Shown: positions 37,177 through 46,277, numbered from the stretch's first letter. The stretch: 64,000 nucleotides of DNA from Thalassotalea loyana (GCF_030161435.1 NZ_BSSV01000001.1:186001-250000); one strand, 5' to 3'. Translations and numbers: made by a program. Notes: generated by a model not told the origin, from the sequence alone.

Positions 37177-37788
37177 TTATTGATTAGGCTTTGAACCGGT
37201 AAACTTGGGCATGGTAACTTCGCCCTCAGCACTAATGCCTTCTTTGATAAAAACTTTTTTAACCGTTAAAAACAAAATTTTAATATCGAGCCAAAGTGAC
37301 ATATGTTCAACATACCAGACATCGTATTCGAACTTTTCTTCCCAAGTTAAGGTGTTACGGCCATTAATTTGTGCCCATCCTGTAATTCCTGGTTTCACGT
37401 CATGGCGTTTTGCTTGATGCTCGTTATAAAGCGGCAGATACTCCACTAAAAGTGGTCGAGGCCCGACTAAACTCATATCACCTTTTAGTACGTTCCATAG
37501 CCCAGGTAACTCATCTGCGCTTGAATTGCGTAATTTGTGGCTAAATGGTGTCATGCGTTCTTCATCAGGTAACGGCTGACCGTTTGCATCATTTGCATTT
37601 TTCATGCTTCTAAATTTATGCATGTTAAATACTTTGCCTTTTAGGCCTGGGCGAGGTTGTGAAAATATGACGGGACTACCAAGGTTCTTTTTTACTTTAA
37701 AATAGACAATTATGTACAGTGGTGAAAGCAATAGTAGTGCGCTTGCAGCACAAATAATATCAATCAAGCGCTTAACAAATGGGTACAT
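37177..37788 (-). CDS. Initiating sugar-phosphate transferase (PglC-like)
   Basis: A 203-residue small monotopic phosphoglycosyl transferase. An N-terminal re-entrant/membrane helix (about 8-30, LIDIICAASALLLLSPLYIIV) is followed by the catalytic core: SQPRPGLKGKVFNMHKFRSM, the ADELPGLWNVLKGDMSLVGPRP motif with the Asp-Glu dyad, and PGITGWAQINGRN. It moves a sugar-1-phosphate from a nucleotide sugar to undecaprenyl phosphate, starting repeat-unit synthesis. Its length matches PglC rather than the long WcaJ class. It is the first gene of the minus arm; with the aminotransferase and dehydratase it resembles a diNAcBac-type initiation module, although no PglD-type acetyltransferase is next to it. 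Confidence 0.9.
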   Translation of the reverse strand: MYPFVKRLIDIICAASALLLLSPLYIIVYFKVKKNLGSPVIFSQPRPGLKGKVFNMHKFRSMKNANDANGQPLPDEERMTPFSHKLRNSSADELPGLWNVLKGDMSLVGPRPLLVEYLPLYNEHQAKRHDVKPGITGWAQINGRNTLTWEEKFEYDVWYVEHMSLWLDIKILFLTVKKVFIKEGISAEGEVTMPKFTGSKPNQ

Positions 37789-37914
37789 CAGAAACTCTTT
37801 TTGTTGTTATTGTGGTTTTAATACCTTGTTTAGCTGTTTTACATCGTTTTTACTTTATTTTCCACAATAACCAGAGTAAATTGGCGAAACAACAATAAAA
37901 ATTTTCAATTAGTC
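37789..37914. promoter_or_regulatory. Divergent promoter region of the polysaccharide locus
   Basis: This 126-bp AT-rich gap separates the minus arm (initiating transferase, aminotransferase, dehydratase) from the plus arm (acetyltransferase to third glycosyltransferase). Both arms must be started from here. I saw no RfaH ops/JUMPstart element and could not place -35/-10 boxes with confidence. Confidence 0.5.
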
Positions 37915-38349
37915 ATGCATGCAGTAGTTCGTTGGTATTATCTATCTCGTCGCCTTTATCTAAAAGGTGTGCCCATATTGCCTCAAATTATCTGGAAACT
38001 TATTCGAATTATTTTTGCATGTGACGTCAAATATACTGCCCAAATAGGTCAGAATGTCGGTTTTTTTCATAATGGATTAGGTGTTGTTATTCATAAGGAT
38101 GCAGTGATCGGTGACGGTTGTATGCTGTACCAAAATGTAACAATTGGCGGTAATGGAAAAACTGGTGACGCCAATGGTGCTCCCGTAATAGGCAATAACG
38201 TGTTTATTGGTGCTGGTGCCGTTATTTTAGGGCCAATAACCATTGGCGATGGTGCTAAAATAGGTGCCAACTCAGTTGTACTGCATGATGTGCCTGAGGG
38301 TGCAACTGTTGTCGGTATGCCAGCTAAAGTGGTTAAAATGCATGATTGA
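37915..38349 (+). CDS. Hexapeptide-repeat O-acetyltransferase (serine acetyltransferase-like)
   Basis: A 144-residue left-handed beta-helix acyltransferase. After a short basic/hydrophobic N terminus, hexapeptide repeats run from about residue 45 to 135: HNGLGVVIHKDAVIGDG, YQNVTIGGNGKTGDANGAP, NNVFIGAGAVILGPITIG, and VVGMPAKVV. It resembles CysE C-terminal halves and capsule enzymes of the WcaB type. In a polysaccharide operon it most likely O-acetylates a sugar; a cysteine-biosynthesis role is unlikely because the CysE N-terminal domain is missing. Its end overlaps the next gene by 8 bp. Confidence 0.85.
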   Translation: MHAVVRWYYLSRRLYLKGVPILPQIIWKLIRIIFACDVKYTAQIGQNVGFFHNGLGVVIHKDAVIGDGCMLYQNVTIGGNGKTGDANGAPVIGNNVFIGAGAVILGPITIGDGAKIGANSVVLHDVPEGATVVGMPAKVVKMHD

Positions 38350-39469
38350 AACCCCATCAGATAATCAAACAAAAAGAGTGCTACATGTTTTAGTTACTCT
38401 AAATCTTGGGGGCGCGGAAAGTCGGGTTATGGACTTGTTTCGCAATCAAGAAAACAGTCAACTGCAACATGATTTTGTTATCATGACCGAAGACCCCTGT
38501 TATTACACAAATGAAGTATTGGAATCTGGTGGCGTAATTCACATTGTTAGAAATCCAAGGCAGGAGTTTTTCAGTCATATATTTGACTTATATCGGCTGT
38601 TAATAAAATCTCCTAAGTATGATGCGATTCATGTTCACACTTCTTTTCATGCCGGTATTTGTTTGTTTATAGCAAAATGTGCTGGTATTAAAGCGAGAGT
38701 CAGTCATGCTAGAAACATCAGCACGAGTACTCCTTCCAAATTTTATAAAGGGATGATGTGTATTGGTCGAACTCTTATTTCTATGTTTTCGACCCATCGA
38801 TTTGCAATCTCAAAAGACGCCGGCAAGTATCTATTTGGTGACAGGGATTTTGAGGTCATTCCAAATGCTTTTCATTTCGAAAAAATCAAACATAAGTCGG
38901 AAGTGACTCAAAAAGATCGAGACGATTTAGGCCTATTACCTGGTATTAATATTGTCGCTATTGCTCGATTTTACCCTGTAAAAAATCACGCATTTATGTT
39001 GCAGGTCCTTGTTGAATTGCTGAAAGTTAGATCGGATATCTACGTACACTTTATCGGAGATGGTGAGTATCGAGAAGAAATTGAGCTGCAAGTTGCAAGT
39101 ATGAAGTTAGAAGAACACGTCACTTTTTGGGGTAGAAGAAGTGATGTCTATCAGATTTTGCCATGCTTCGACCTCATGCTAATGCCAAGTATTACGGAAG
39201 GCTTAGGGGTCGCAGCGTTGGAAGCGCAAAAAGCAGGTGTGGCTTGTTTAACTTCTGATGCGCTACCAGAAGAAGCGGATATTGGCGCAGGTTTATACGC
39301 TAAACTGCCTCTTTCAGAGCCCGCTAGTACTTGGGCAAAGCAATGTTTATCAATGATAGAGCGAGATGTCGCGAGCAAAGCGCAATTAGACTCGTTATAT
39401 AAGCAAAAAGGCTATGAGCTTAGTTATAGCGAAGAGAAATTTTATAAGGCGTATTCTTACGATGGCTAA
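38342..39469 (+). CDS. Glycosyltransferase family 4 (first of three)
   Basis: A 375-residue GT-B transferase. The N-terminal HVLVTLNLGGAESRVMDLF is the glycine-rich acceptor-domain loop. The donor domain shows IARFYPVKNHAFMLQVL, FIGDGEYREEIE, FWGRRSDV, and the EX7E-like MPSITEGLGVAALEAQKAG. The start ATG at 38342 overlaps the acetyltransferase stop; an open frame extends upstream to 38264 but lies inside that gene. It resembles EpsF/CapM-type capsule transferases. Donor and acceptor unknown. Confidence 0.88.
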   Translation: MIETPSDNQTKRVLHVLVTLNLGGAESRVMDLFRNQENSQLQHDFVIMTEDPCYYTNEVLESGGVIHIVRNPRQEFFSHIFDLYRLLIKSPKYDAIHVHTSFHAGICLFIAKCAGIKARVSHARNISTSTPSKFYKGMMCIGRTLISMFSTHRFAISKDAGKYLFGDRDFEVIPNAFHFEKIKHKSEVTQKDRDDLGLLPGINIVAIARFYPVKNHAFMLQVLVELLKVRSDIYVHFIGDGEYREEIELQVASMKLEEHVTFWGRRSDVYQILPCFDLMLMPSITEGLGVAALEAQKAGVACLTSDALPEEADIGAGLYAKLPLSEPASTWAKQCLSMIERDVASKAQLDSLYKQKGYELSYSEEKFYKAYSYDG

Positions 39470-40568
39470 ACCAATCAGAGTATTGCAAGTTATTCCTCAA
39501 CTAGGTGCCGGTGGTATTTCATCTGTTGTGATGAATTGGTTGAGGGAAATAAATAACGAAACGGTTACATTTGATTTTATTTGTTTTAATGATGGCCAAT
39601 ACCGTGAAGAGTTAGAAAACTTAGGGTGTAGCGTATTTTTACTTCCTACCTTTAAAAGCTCACCCATTAAACACGTTAATGAAGTTAATCGTATTTTCAA
39701 TGAAAATACCTACGATGTTATTCATGTTCATAACAGTTTTAAGAATTTCGTCATGCTTGGCCTAGCCAAGCGTCACAATATTCCTGTCCGGGTATGTCAC
39801 TCACATACCTCTGGTTTAGAAAGCACGTGGCTTGCGCCAGTGTTTGGTGTGATTAAGCAGATCACCAAAAGCTTCAGTAACCAATACGTTGCATGTGGCG
39901 ATAAAGCCGGTAAATTCTTGTTTGGCAGAGACAATTTTATCGTGTTAAACAACGCGATAAAGGTCGAAAAGTTTCTACCTGCAGAAGACAAAAAACAACA
40001 ATATGCTGACGTTTTAAAGAAGTACAATTTACCAACGAACAAAAAACTCATCTTACATGTTGGACGTTTTAGTACGGTAAAAAATCATCAATTCTTGTTA
40101 GTGTTAGCCAATAACCCTTTGCTAGGGAAAGACATTCATTTTGTTTGTGTCGGTGATGGGCCCTTAAAGCAAGATTTTGCAGCAAGTATTGTCGAGTCTA
40201 GACAAAGCGAACGTTTCTCATTATTGCCTGCAAATGATGACATTCCACAGTTATTGGGTGGAGCGTCGGCATTTATTATGCCGTCTTTGTTTGAAGGGGT
40301 TTCTGTGGCATTGCTTGAAGCACAGGCGGCAAAATTACCATGTTACATCTCAGATACTATCTCGCTGGAAGCAGATATGGGATTAGCATTGGTAGAGCTT
40401 TTGCCTCTAGATAGTCCTGAAGACTGGGTACAGCAACTTAACCATCTTCAGCCGGCATTATTAGATGATCAGATGGTAAAGCAAGCCTTTAATATCAAAA
40501 ATTATAGTATCGATGCGGTGACGGAACAGCTAATTAAACTATACAAAGACGGCATAGAGGTATCTTAA
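39462..40568 (+). CDS. Glycosyltransferase family 4 (second of three)
   Basis: A 368-residue GT-B transferase, similar in layout to its upstream neighbour, so perhaps an old duplication: RVLQVIPQLGAGGISSVVMNWL at the N terminus (residues 6-27), HVGRFSTVKNHQFLL, FVCVGDGPLKQDF, and MPSLFEGVSVALLEAQAAKL with the EX7E pattern. The ATG at 39462 overlaps the previous stop by 8 bp; a further open frame to 39414 is within the upstream gene. Sugar specificity unknown. Confidence 0.88.
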   Translation: MAKPIRVLQVIPQLGAGGISSVVMNWLREINNETVTFDFICFNDGQYREELENLGCSVFLLPTFKSSPIKHVNEVNRIFNENTYDVIHVHNSFKNFVMLGLAKRHNIPVRVCHSHTSGLESTWLAPVFGVIKQITKSFSNQYVACGDKAGKFLFGRDNFIVLNNAIKVEKFLPAEDKKQQYADVLKKYNLPTNKKLILHVGRFSTVKNHQFLLVLANNPLLGKDIHFVCVGDGPLKQDFAASIVESRQSERFSLLPANDDIPQLLGGASAFIMPSLFEGVSVALLEAQAAKLPCYISDTISLEADMGLALVELLPLDSPEDWVQQLNHLQPALLDDQMVKQAFNIKNYSIDAVTEQLIKLYKDGIEVS

Positions 40569-40574
40569 GCTATC

Positions 40575-41888
40575 ATGCTTAAAAGACTGGTATATTGTCC
40601 TGAGCTGATAGTCATTGGCATTCTTATATTATTGTTTGGCATCACCCAAGCGCATGCTTTGCTGCTTATCGTCGTGTTAATGGGTGTGGCGATAAGCTTC
40701 GCATTACCGTTTTACCGTTCAGTCCAGTTAGCCTTCTTTTTGATTCCTTGCTTGAATGTCTTTGTTGGCTCTCCTTACATATCGATTTCATTAGCGACCC
40801 TGATTTATTTGGCTATTTTTGGGCGCTACATCATGACACAGTTATTTCATACTCAATATTTCATTCCTGGTGTAATAGCGACCATTGTTGTCGTGGGGTA
40901 TGAATTGATGCACCTAATTTATAATCCTGTGATGCTATCGACACAGACAGTGCGCTGGATGATTTTATTCGTTTTTGTCTCTTTATTATTGTTTGATAAG
41001 CGAAAATACATCGAGTTTGGCCAATTGCGCTTTGTCGTTTTGATAGGTTTTATTACGTCGACATTCTATGGTCTGCTCAAAGATATATTTCATCCAGTTA
41101 CGTTTTACCATGCAGACGCCATCGCGCGGTTTGCTGGTGGTGCGGGTGATCCGAACAATTTCGGTTTGCTGTGTTTATTGTTGATCTTTTTTTATTTACC
41201 AAGCGTGCCAAAACAGCCGATCAAATTAAGTCAATTGATGATACTTGTTGGTCTGCTCGCTGCAGGTTCACTTACCGTATCGCGTAGCTTTTTCTTAGTA
41301 TCGTTTTTCAGTTTGTTTTTGTACTTTTTATTGTATTTTCGGGCCGCGATAGGGGAGATATTTTTTAGAACCTTATTCGGTATTTCTTTGGGAATACTCG
41401 CAGGTATATTTGTTGTACTTTCTGGAGCAACGGAGCATATCAATTTAGATATTATGTCTCGTTTTGATTCTGATAATTTATCTGAGTTGACGGGGGCTAG
41501 GAGTGATATCGCTAAAGAATACGTTAAAATGTTTTTGGCCCAAGAGCCTGACTATATGTTGTTTGGTGGCGGTATTAACGGCTACTTAGGCTATTACAAT
41601 TATTATTTTGGCGTAGAAAAGATTTTTGAAGAAGTTGTTGGCCCACACAATACTTTTCTGGAAATGCTAGTAAGCTTGGGCATTCTTGGTAGCTTCGTAT
41701 TTATCTATTTTGTATATGCAGGGTTTAAAGCGGAGAAAATACGGACGCGAAATTATTCGTTTTATCGCTTGTCCTATTTGCCAATCATTGTTTTTTTGTT
41801 GTATTGCCTTAGTCTGCAAAACCTTGGTAAATACAGTAGTTACTTTATCGTTATGATGATCATTTATAACACTTACCGGAAAGATTAA
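40575..41888 (+). CDS. O-antigen polymerase-like membrane protein (Wzy/ligase superfamily)
   Basis: A 437-residue protein with about 10-12 hydrophobic segments and a large periplasmic loop around residues 285-360 (SRFDSDNLSELTGARSDIAKEY...FGGGINGYLGYYNYYFGVEK...VGPHNTFLEMLVSLGILG). The loop motif G-P-H-N-x-F-L-E is typical of Wzy/WaaL-type proteins. The region also has AGGAGDPNNFGLLCLLLI near residue 190. With a Wzx-like flippase next door, polymerisation of repeat units in a Wzx/Wzy pathway is the likely role. Gene-by-gene sequence identity is too low to name it. Confidence 0.82.
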   Translation: MLKRLVYCPELIVIGILILLFGITQAHALLLIVVLMGVAISFALPFYRSVQLAFFLIPCLNVFVGSPYISISLATLIYLAIFGRYIMTQLFHTQYFIPGVIATIVVVGYELMHLIYNPVMLSTQTVRWMILFVFVSLLLFDKRKYIEFGQLRFVVLIGFITSTFYGLLKDIFHPVTFYHADAIARFAGGAGDPNNFGLLCLLLIFFYLPSVPKQPIKLSQLMILVGLLAAGSLTVSRSFFLVSFFSLFLYFLLYFRAAIGEIFFRTLFGISLGILAGIFVVLSGATEHINLDIMSRFDSDNLSELTGARSDIAKEYVKMFLAQEPDYMLFGGGINGYLGYYNYYFGVEKIFEEVVGPHNTFLEMLVSLGILGSFVFIYFVYAGFKAEKIRTRNYSFYRLSYLPIIVFLLYCLSLQNLGKYSSYFIVMMIIYNTYRKD

Positions 41889-41889
41889 G

Positions 41890-43401
41890 ATGGAAGCAGC
41901 ACAACAACGTAAATTTGGTGTTTTGCTCGGCTATCTTTCGATTGCTATTCGCAATATTCTTGGGCTATTGCTGATTCCTTTTATTATCCATCATGTTGGT
42001 GTCGAACAATATGGTGTTTATAGTCTTGTTTCATCGATTATTTTATATTTGATTATCTTGGAAATGGGGCTGGCGAATACGGCGATTCGATTTCTTTCCA
42101 AGTATCAGGCACAAAAAGACTTGTCCGGGCAGGCCAGATTCATTGGCTTAATGCTGATTATATATAGCCTAGTAACTGTTATCGCAATGCTTGTTGGCGG
42201 TGTTTTTTATCACCAACTACCTGATATTTTCTCGGGCTCGATGTCAGTTGATGAAATCGCTTTATTGCAACAGACCTTTTTCATTCTGCTCATCAACATT
42301 GCCATTACCTTGATGAGTAATACGTTTACTGGTGTTATCAGCGCAAAAGAGAAATTTGTCTTTGAGACCGGCACTCAAATTCTATTGTTTTTACTCAGGT
42401 GCACAGCAGTTGTTGTTGCGCTATACCAAGGTGGAGACATCGTCGACATTGTTATTATCGATACGTTAATCAACCTAACGCAATTAGTAATAAGACTTTG
42501 TTTTGTTTTTGGTCGACTAAAAATTAAGGTATCGTTTACATCAATAGATTCTGATTTAGTGAAAGAAGTCTTTGGCTACACGTTATTTATTGGTCTAAAT
42601 GTAATCGTCAATCAAATTAATTGGCGGGTAGATAATTTTATTATCGGCGTGATGGTAAGTAGTGCAGCAGTTGCAATTTACAATATTGGCAACCAATTGG
42701 TATTAAGTTTTATCGCTTTTGCAAGTGCGATATCCAATGTTTTTGTCCCGAAAATTGTAAAGCTTGTCACCCTTGATGCGCCATTATCACAAGTCACAGA
42801 TGAATTGATTCGCATCGCACGCATGCAGATGATGGTGCTCGGTTTCGTATTATCTGCATTTATTGTATTTGGGCCATTATTTATTTCCTTATTCGTTGGC
42901 GAAGAATTTAAACAGGCATTTTTAGTTGCACTTTTACCTATGGTGCCATTTATATTTGTTTTGGCACAAAGCTCAACTAATGCTGTTTTACAAGCGATGA
43001 ATAAACATAAAGTAAGAAGTTTAATATTACTAGCAACAGCAGTAATGAATATCTTAGTTTCCATACTACTGGTTAAGCAGTATGGATTGATAGGCGCAGC
43101 GTTTGGCACCATGGTTACGCTTATTATCGGAGAGTTGGTTTGCGTTGGACTCTACCTGTCCCGTGTAATTGGCTTAGAAATGTCACGTTTTTATCGCCAA
43201 GGTTTAGGCTTTATTTTACCTACAATGTTCGTTGTTGTTGGGTTGGGTTCATTTATTGAAAGTTATTTTTCAAGAGACTGGATAGGCCTTATGCTTGGTG
43301 TCTTTATTCTTCTGGTATGCTACGCGGTGCTTGTGTTCTTTATCGCAGCGAATTCCGCAGAGCGCCAATTTCTCGCATCAATAATAAAAAGAGCAAAATG
43401 A
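41890..43401 (+). CDS. Polysaccharide flippase (Wzx-like, MOP superfamily)
   Basis: A 503-residue protein with about 12-14 membrane helices. The N terminus FGVLLGYLSIAIRNILGLLLIPFIIHHVGVEQYGVYSL carries the RNxxGLxxxPF...GxxxYG pattern of polysaccharide-biosynthesis flippases. It would turn undecaprenyl-linked repeat units to the periplasmic side. It starts 1 bp after the polymerase stop, and its end overlaps the third glycosyltransferase (ATGATGA). Confidence 0.88.
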   Translation: MEAAQQRKFGVLLGYLSIAIRNILGLLLIPFIIHHVGVEQYGVYSLVSSIILYLIILEMGLANTAIRFLSKYQAQKDLSGQARFIGLMLIIYSLVTVIAMLVGGVFYHQLPDIFSGSMSVDEIALLQQTFFILLINIAITLMSNTFTGVISAKEKFVFETGTQILLFLLRCTAVVVALYQGGDIVDIVIIDTLINLTQLVIRLCFVFGRLKIKVSFTSIDSDLVKEVFGYTLFIGLNVIVNQINWRVDNFIIGVMVSSAAVAIYNIGNQLVLSFIAFASAISNVFVPKIVKLVTLDAPLSQVTDELIRIARMQMMVLGFVLSAFIVFGPLFISLFVGEEFKQAFLVALLPMVPFIFVLAQSSTNAVLQAMNKHKVRSLILLATAVMNILVSILLVKQYGLIGAAFGTMVTLIIGELVCVGLYLSRVIGLEMSRFYRQGLGFILPTMFVVVGLGSFIESYFSRDWIGLMLGVFILLVCYAVLVFFIAANSAERQFLASIIKRAK

Positions 43402-44513
43402 TGAAAGTAGCTGTAATAGGGGCTTACCCTGACTCCATAATGAGTTTTCGTGGTGCAATGATAAAAGCGATGGTTGATGCTGGGCACGATGTCTTGGTTA
43501 TGTCTGCACCCGCTTCAGCGAAAGTTGTCAAGGATGTGGAGTCATTAGGTGCGAGATTTCAAGCGTATGATGTACAACGCAACGGTTTAAACCCCATTGC
43601 TGATTTAAAAACGTTTTGGCAATTAAGGAACATGCTAAAAAGCTTTCAACCAGATAAAGTATTAGCTTATACCATCAAACCCGTTATATGGGGCGGCTTG
43701 GCATGTCGGCTTCATCGCAATGTTGAGTTTTATGGCTTGATCACGGGTTTAGGTTACGCGTTTGAAAAAGGCAGCTTGTTACGTAACCTGGTTAATGGAT
43801 TAGTGAAATTTCTCTATCGTATTAGTCTTAAAAAAGCGCGACATGTTATCTTTCAAAATAATGATAATCTGGCACTTTTTGTCAAGCTTGCGCTTTGTAA
43901 AGACGCACAAACTAAACGAGTGCATGGTTCAGGGGTTAGCTTGAGTCATTACCCATTCACCCCGCTGCCTGAACAGCCTCCTACCTTTTTGTTGATTGCT
44001 CGATTGCTTGGCGACAAAGGAATTCGTGAATACGTGGCGGCAGCTGAGACCGTTAAGAAATCCTATCCTGACTGCCGTTTTGTTTTGGTGGGGCCTGAGG
44101 ACAGTTCCCCGGACAAAATAGAAATGAGCTTGATTCATCAATGGCATGAGCAAGGAGTTATTGAATATTTGGGAGAAACCAAAAACGTATTACCCTTTAT
44201 TCAAAGCTGTCATGTTTATACCCTTCCTTCATATCATGAGGGACTCCCGAGAACCGTACTTGAAGCAATGTCTGTTGGACGGCCTATTCTTACAACCGAT
44301 GCTGTTGGGTGTCGTGAGACCGTTATTGATAATAGAAACGGTCGATTAGTCAAAGTGAAAGACAGTCAAGCATTAGCAGAGGCTATGCAATGGTTTCTAG
44401 CAAACCAAGAGCAGTGGGGAGAGATGGCGTCAGCTAGCAGAGAGTTTGCAACAGAATTATTTGATGCCGATAAAGTAAATACTGAAATTTTATCTATTTT
44501 GAATTTAAACTGA
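43398..44513 (+). CDS. Glycosyltransferase family 4 (third; PglA/WbnH-like)
   Basis: A 371-residue GT-B transferase. It starts MMKVAVIGAYPDSIMSFRG, with N-x-N-G-x-N-P-like QRNGLNPIADL near residue 65 and KPVIWGGLACRL and FYGLITGLGYAF typical of the PglA-type alpha-1,3-GalNAc/galactosyl transferases acting early on lipid-linked repeat units. The donor domain has LLIARLLGDKGIREYV, FVLVGPEDSSPDK, and the EX7E motif in HEGLPRTVLEAMSVGRP. Start chosen at ATG 43398 (43401 is equally possible); an open frame extends upstream but lies inside the flippase gene. It is the last gene of the plus arm. Confidence 0.88.
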   Translation: MMKVAVIGAYPDSIMSFRGAMIKAMVDAGHDVLVMSAPASAKVVKDVESLGARFQAYDVQRNGLNPIADLKTFWQLRNMLKSFQPDKVLAYTIKPVIWGGLACRLHRNVEFYGLITGLGYAFEKGSLLRNLVNGLVKFLYRISLKKARHVIFQNNDNLALFVKLALCKDAQTKRVHGSGVSLSHYPFTPLPEQPPTFLLIARLLGDKGIREYVAAAETVKKSYPDCRFVLVGPEDSSPDKIEMSLIHQWHEQGVIEYLGETKNVLPFIQSCHVYTLPSYHEGLPRTVLEAMSVGRPILTTDAVGCRETVIDNRNGRLVKVKDSQALAEAMQWFLANQEQWGEMASASREFATELFDADKVNTEILSILNLN

Positions 44514-44520
44514 GGCTAAT

Positions 44521-44555
44521 AGTAGCCTGCATAATGCAATAAGGTGCAGGCTACT
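44521..44555 (+). terminator. Terminator of the polysaccharide operon (plus arm)
   Basis: AGTAGCCTGCA (44521-44531) pairs perfectly with TGCAGGCTACT (44545-44555) over a 13-nt loop; AGGTGGTTTTTTA follows. It lies between convergent genes. Confidence 0.8.
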
Positions 44556-44565
44556 AGGTGGTTTT

Positions 44566-44919
44566 TTACTGATGGACATAGACCATGCTTGCCGATGGAA
44601 ATGGGCCTCCGACCATTGCAGGTGTACAAGCACCATCTAGCCAAAATGCGATCTTTTTATTATGTGCATGTGCGAGCATAATCGAAGCGTATAGCTCATT
44701 AAAGTTGTCTCGTGACGTTGAAACCGCGACAGCTGTAGACTCACCAGTACCATTACATTGTGCGTTATCAATGAACTTTGTTGGAGAAAGCGCATAGACC
44801 ACAATCCTGCTCTCATCTATTTTGTAATAGTTAATATTTGCCTGTCCAGAGTTGTTTTGAGCAAAACTCGCATGACTCATAAACACGAAGGCAGCTATTA
44901 GGATAAGTGTTAGACGCAT
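44566..44919 (-). CDS. Small secreted protein, possible AB5-type beta-fold
   Basis: A 117-residue protein with a clear signal peptide (MRLTLILIAAFVFMSHASFAQ). The mature part (about 96 residues) has two Cys residues, in DNAQCNGTGES and LDGACTPAMVGG. The pattern NFNELYASIMLAHAHNKKIAFWLDG followed by a Cys and a final beta-strand is seen in small periplasmic proteins with an AB5-pentamer-like fold; this is an inference from memory of the pattern, not a database match. It sits 22 bp downstream of the lyase-like gene on the same strand, so the two are probably cotranscribed. Confidence 0.6.
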   Translation of the reverse strand: MRLTLILIAAFVFMSHASFAQNNSGQANINYYKIDESRIVVYALSPTKFIDNAQCNGTGESTAVAVSTSRDNFNELYASIMLAHAHNKKIAFWLDGACTPAMVGGPFPSASMVYVHQ

Positions 44920-44941
44920 GAATTTTTCCTTATTGTTGTTT

Positions 44942-46060
44942 TTATCTTGGGGTAACGATTGAAAAGCCAGTATTACTGTCGCCTTTCCAGAGCCTCAAAG
45001 GGCCCAAATACTTAGTCATGTAACGATGAGCAGCATCGACTTCTTCTTGCACGTTGGTACGCTCATGTCGATAAACACCTAATCTAAGATCAGGACTCGG
45101 TATCGGGAATTGGTAGTTGCTCGGGTATGTGTACATTGTGGGACCATAAAAGCTCCAGTTAGGTGCCGTTGAGCTACTTGCATTGCTTATTGGGTTATTG
45201 GTTTGATCAAATATCCAAATTTTCAAAAAGCCATCAGCCTGCTGAGAATACTTAATTTGTGCAATAAAATCATACCATTGATCCGTTTGAACCTCGTGAG
45301 GATGGAGATAAACATTATTCTCTGGTACTTGCCATGACAATGGTGTTCCTTCTCGGATTGAAACTTGATAGTGCAATTGACCATTAACCGGTGTTGTAAT
45401 AATGCCGATTGCTGGACCTCCCGTTGTATAACCAGCTTGTGTGATGCTATTGATTGAAGCTTCGTCATAGCCTTTTTCAGCAAGGTCCGTGTTATTTGGT
45501 TGATTTCGGAACTGAAACACGGTGGTTATTTTTTCTTTATCAAGGTGCGAGTATTTTTCTGACCAACCTATCCAGAGAGTCGTGCCCTCTGCAATATCCA
45601 TTTTTTTTAATGTACTTTTGATATGGATTTCTGCGCGCGACATACCAATCACACCAGCGTTAGTTTGACCGAAGTCAGTATAAAACTTGACGTTTTTACT
45701 GTTATTACTTCTCGGGGTGATAGAAGTATCGCCAAACTCGATTTCTATACCAAACTCCTCACCGTTAGGGCCTGAAAACCCTGGATCAGTTTCTGAATAT
45801 GGCCTTACATTGGGAATCGGCATGCCTTGTGTGCCTGGATACCTATCACTAACTCCCCAGAGCTCATAAATCGGTCTGTTCCAGTTTCTGGTTGCTTCGC
45901 TAACGACTGTATCGTTTGGACCGTCCCATAAAAATTCTTGGAAGTTGATTTCTTTTTTATTGAACGCGAGTAGGTATTGGGTAGCAATTAAACTTGAGTT
46001 TGCTGAGCATGAAAAAATGAAAGCTACGATTACTACACAGAGATTAATTATACATCTCAT
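44942..46060 (-). CDS. Predicted secreted polysaccharide lyase (heparin-lyase-like jelly roll)
   Basis: A 372-residue protein with an N-terminal signal peptide (MRCIINLCVVIVAFIFSCSANSS). A possible lipid-anchor Cys is present but the context is not a clean lipobox. The body fits the beta-jelly-roll 'polysaccharide lyase' group (heparin lyase I, PL7/PL13/PL20-like): SRAEIHIKSTLKKMDIAEGTTLWIGWS, QWYDFIAQIKYSQQADGFLKIWI, and PDLRLGVYRHER near the end. I cannot assign the catalytic residues. Placed next to the polysaccharide operon and facing it, it may trim or degrade the strain's own polymer. Substrate unknown. Confidence 0.7.
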   Translation of the reverse strand: MRCIINLCVVIVAFIFSCSANSSLIATQYLLAFNKKEINFQEFLWDGPNDTVVSEATRNWNRPIYELWGVSDRYPGTQGMPIPNVRPYSETDPGFSGPNGEEFGIEIEFGDTSITPRSNNSKNVKFYTDFGQTNAGVIGMSRAEIHIKSTLKKMDIAEGTTLWIGWSEKYSHLDKEKITTVFQFRNQPNNTDLAEKGYDEASINSITQAGYTTGGPAIGIITTPVNGQLHYQVSIREGTPLSWQVPENNVYLHPHEVQTDQWYDFIAQIKYSQQADGFLKIWIFDQTNNPISNASSSTAPNWSFYGPTMYTYPSNYQFPIPSPDLRLGVYRHERTNVQEEVDAAHRYMTKYLGPLRLWKGDSNTGFSIVTPR

Positions 46061-46277
46061 ATCATTACTTATTGTTATTATTATAAAATTTGGTTTAATG
46101 ATGTTAATTCTTTATGGCAGCATCGTAAACTACTTGATTCAATTATTTTACAGTGAGGCGCCACAAAGTCATTGAACGTCCATCAAGCGATGGTGTTGTA
46201 GATTAATGGATTTGTCACATACTAATTCATTATTTATCTATACTATTTGGAAAGAACAAAAACAGGTGAATCTCAAA

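Noticed and set aside
37789-37914. RfaH ops/JUMPstart element before the polysaccharide operon
   Set aside because: Searched by eye for GGCGGTAG on both strands and found none.
42678-43112. 144-codon open frame antisense to the flippase gene
   Set aside because: Shadow of a hydrophobic coding sequence; Thr/Asn-rich translation typical of antisense frames, no ribosome site.
46206-46277. Upstream ATG for mscS adding 24 residues
   Set aside because: The added residues are atypical, while ATG 46278 has an AGGTGA ribosome site and gives the normal N terminus.
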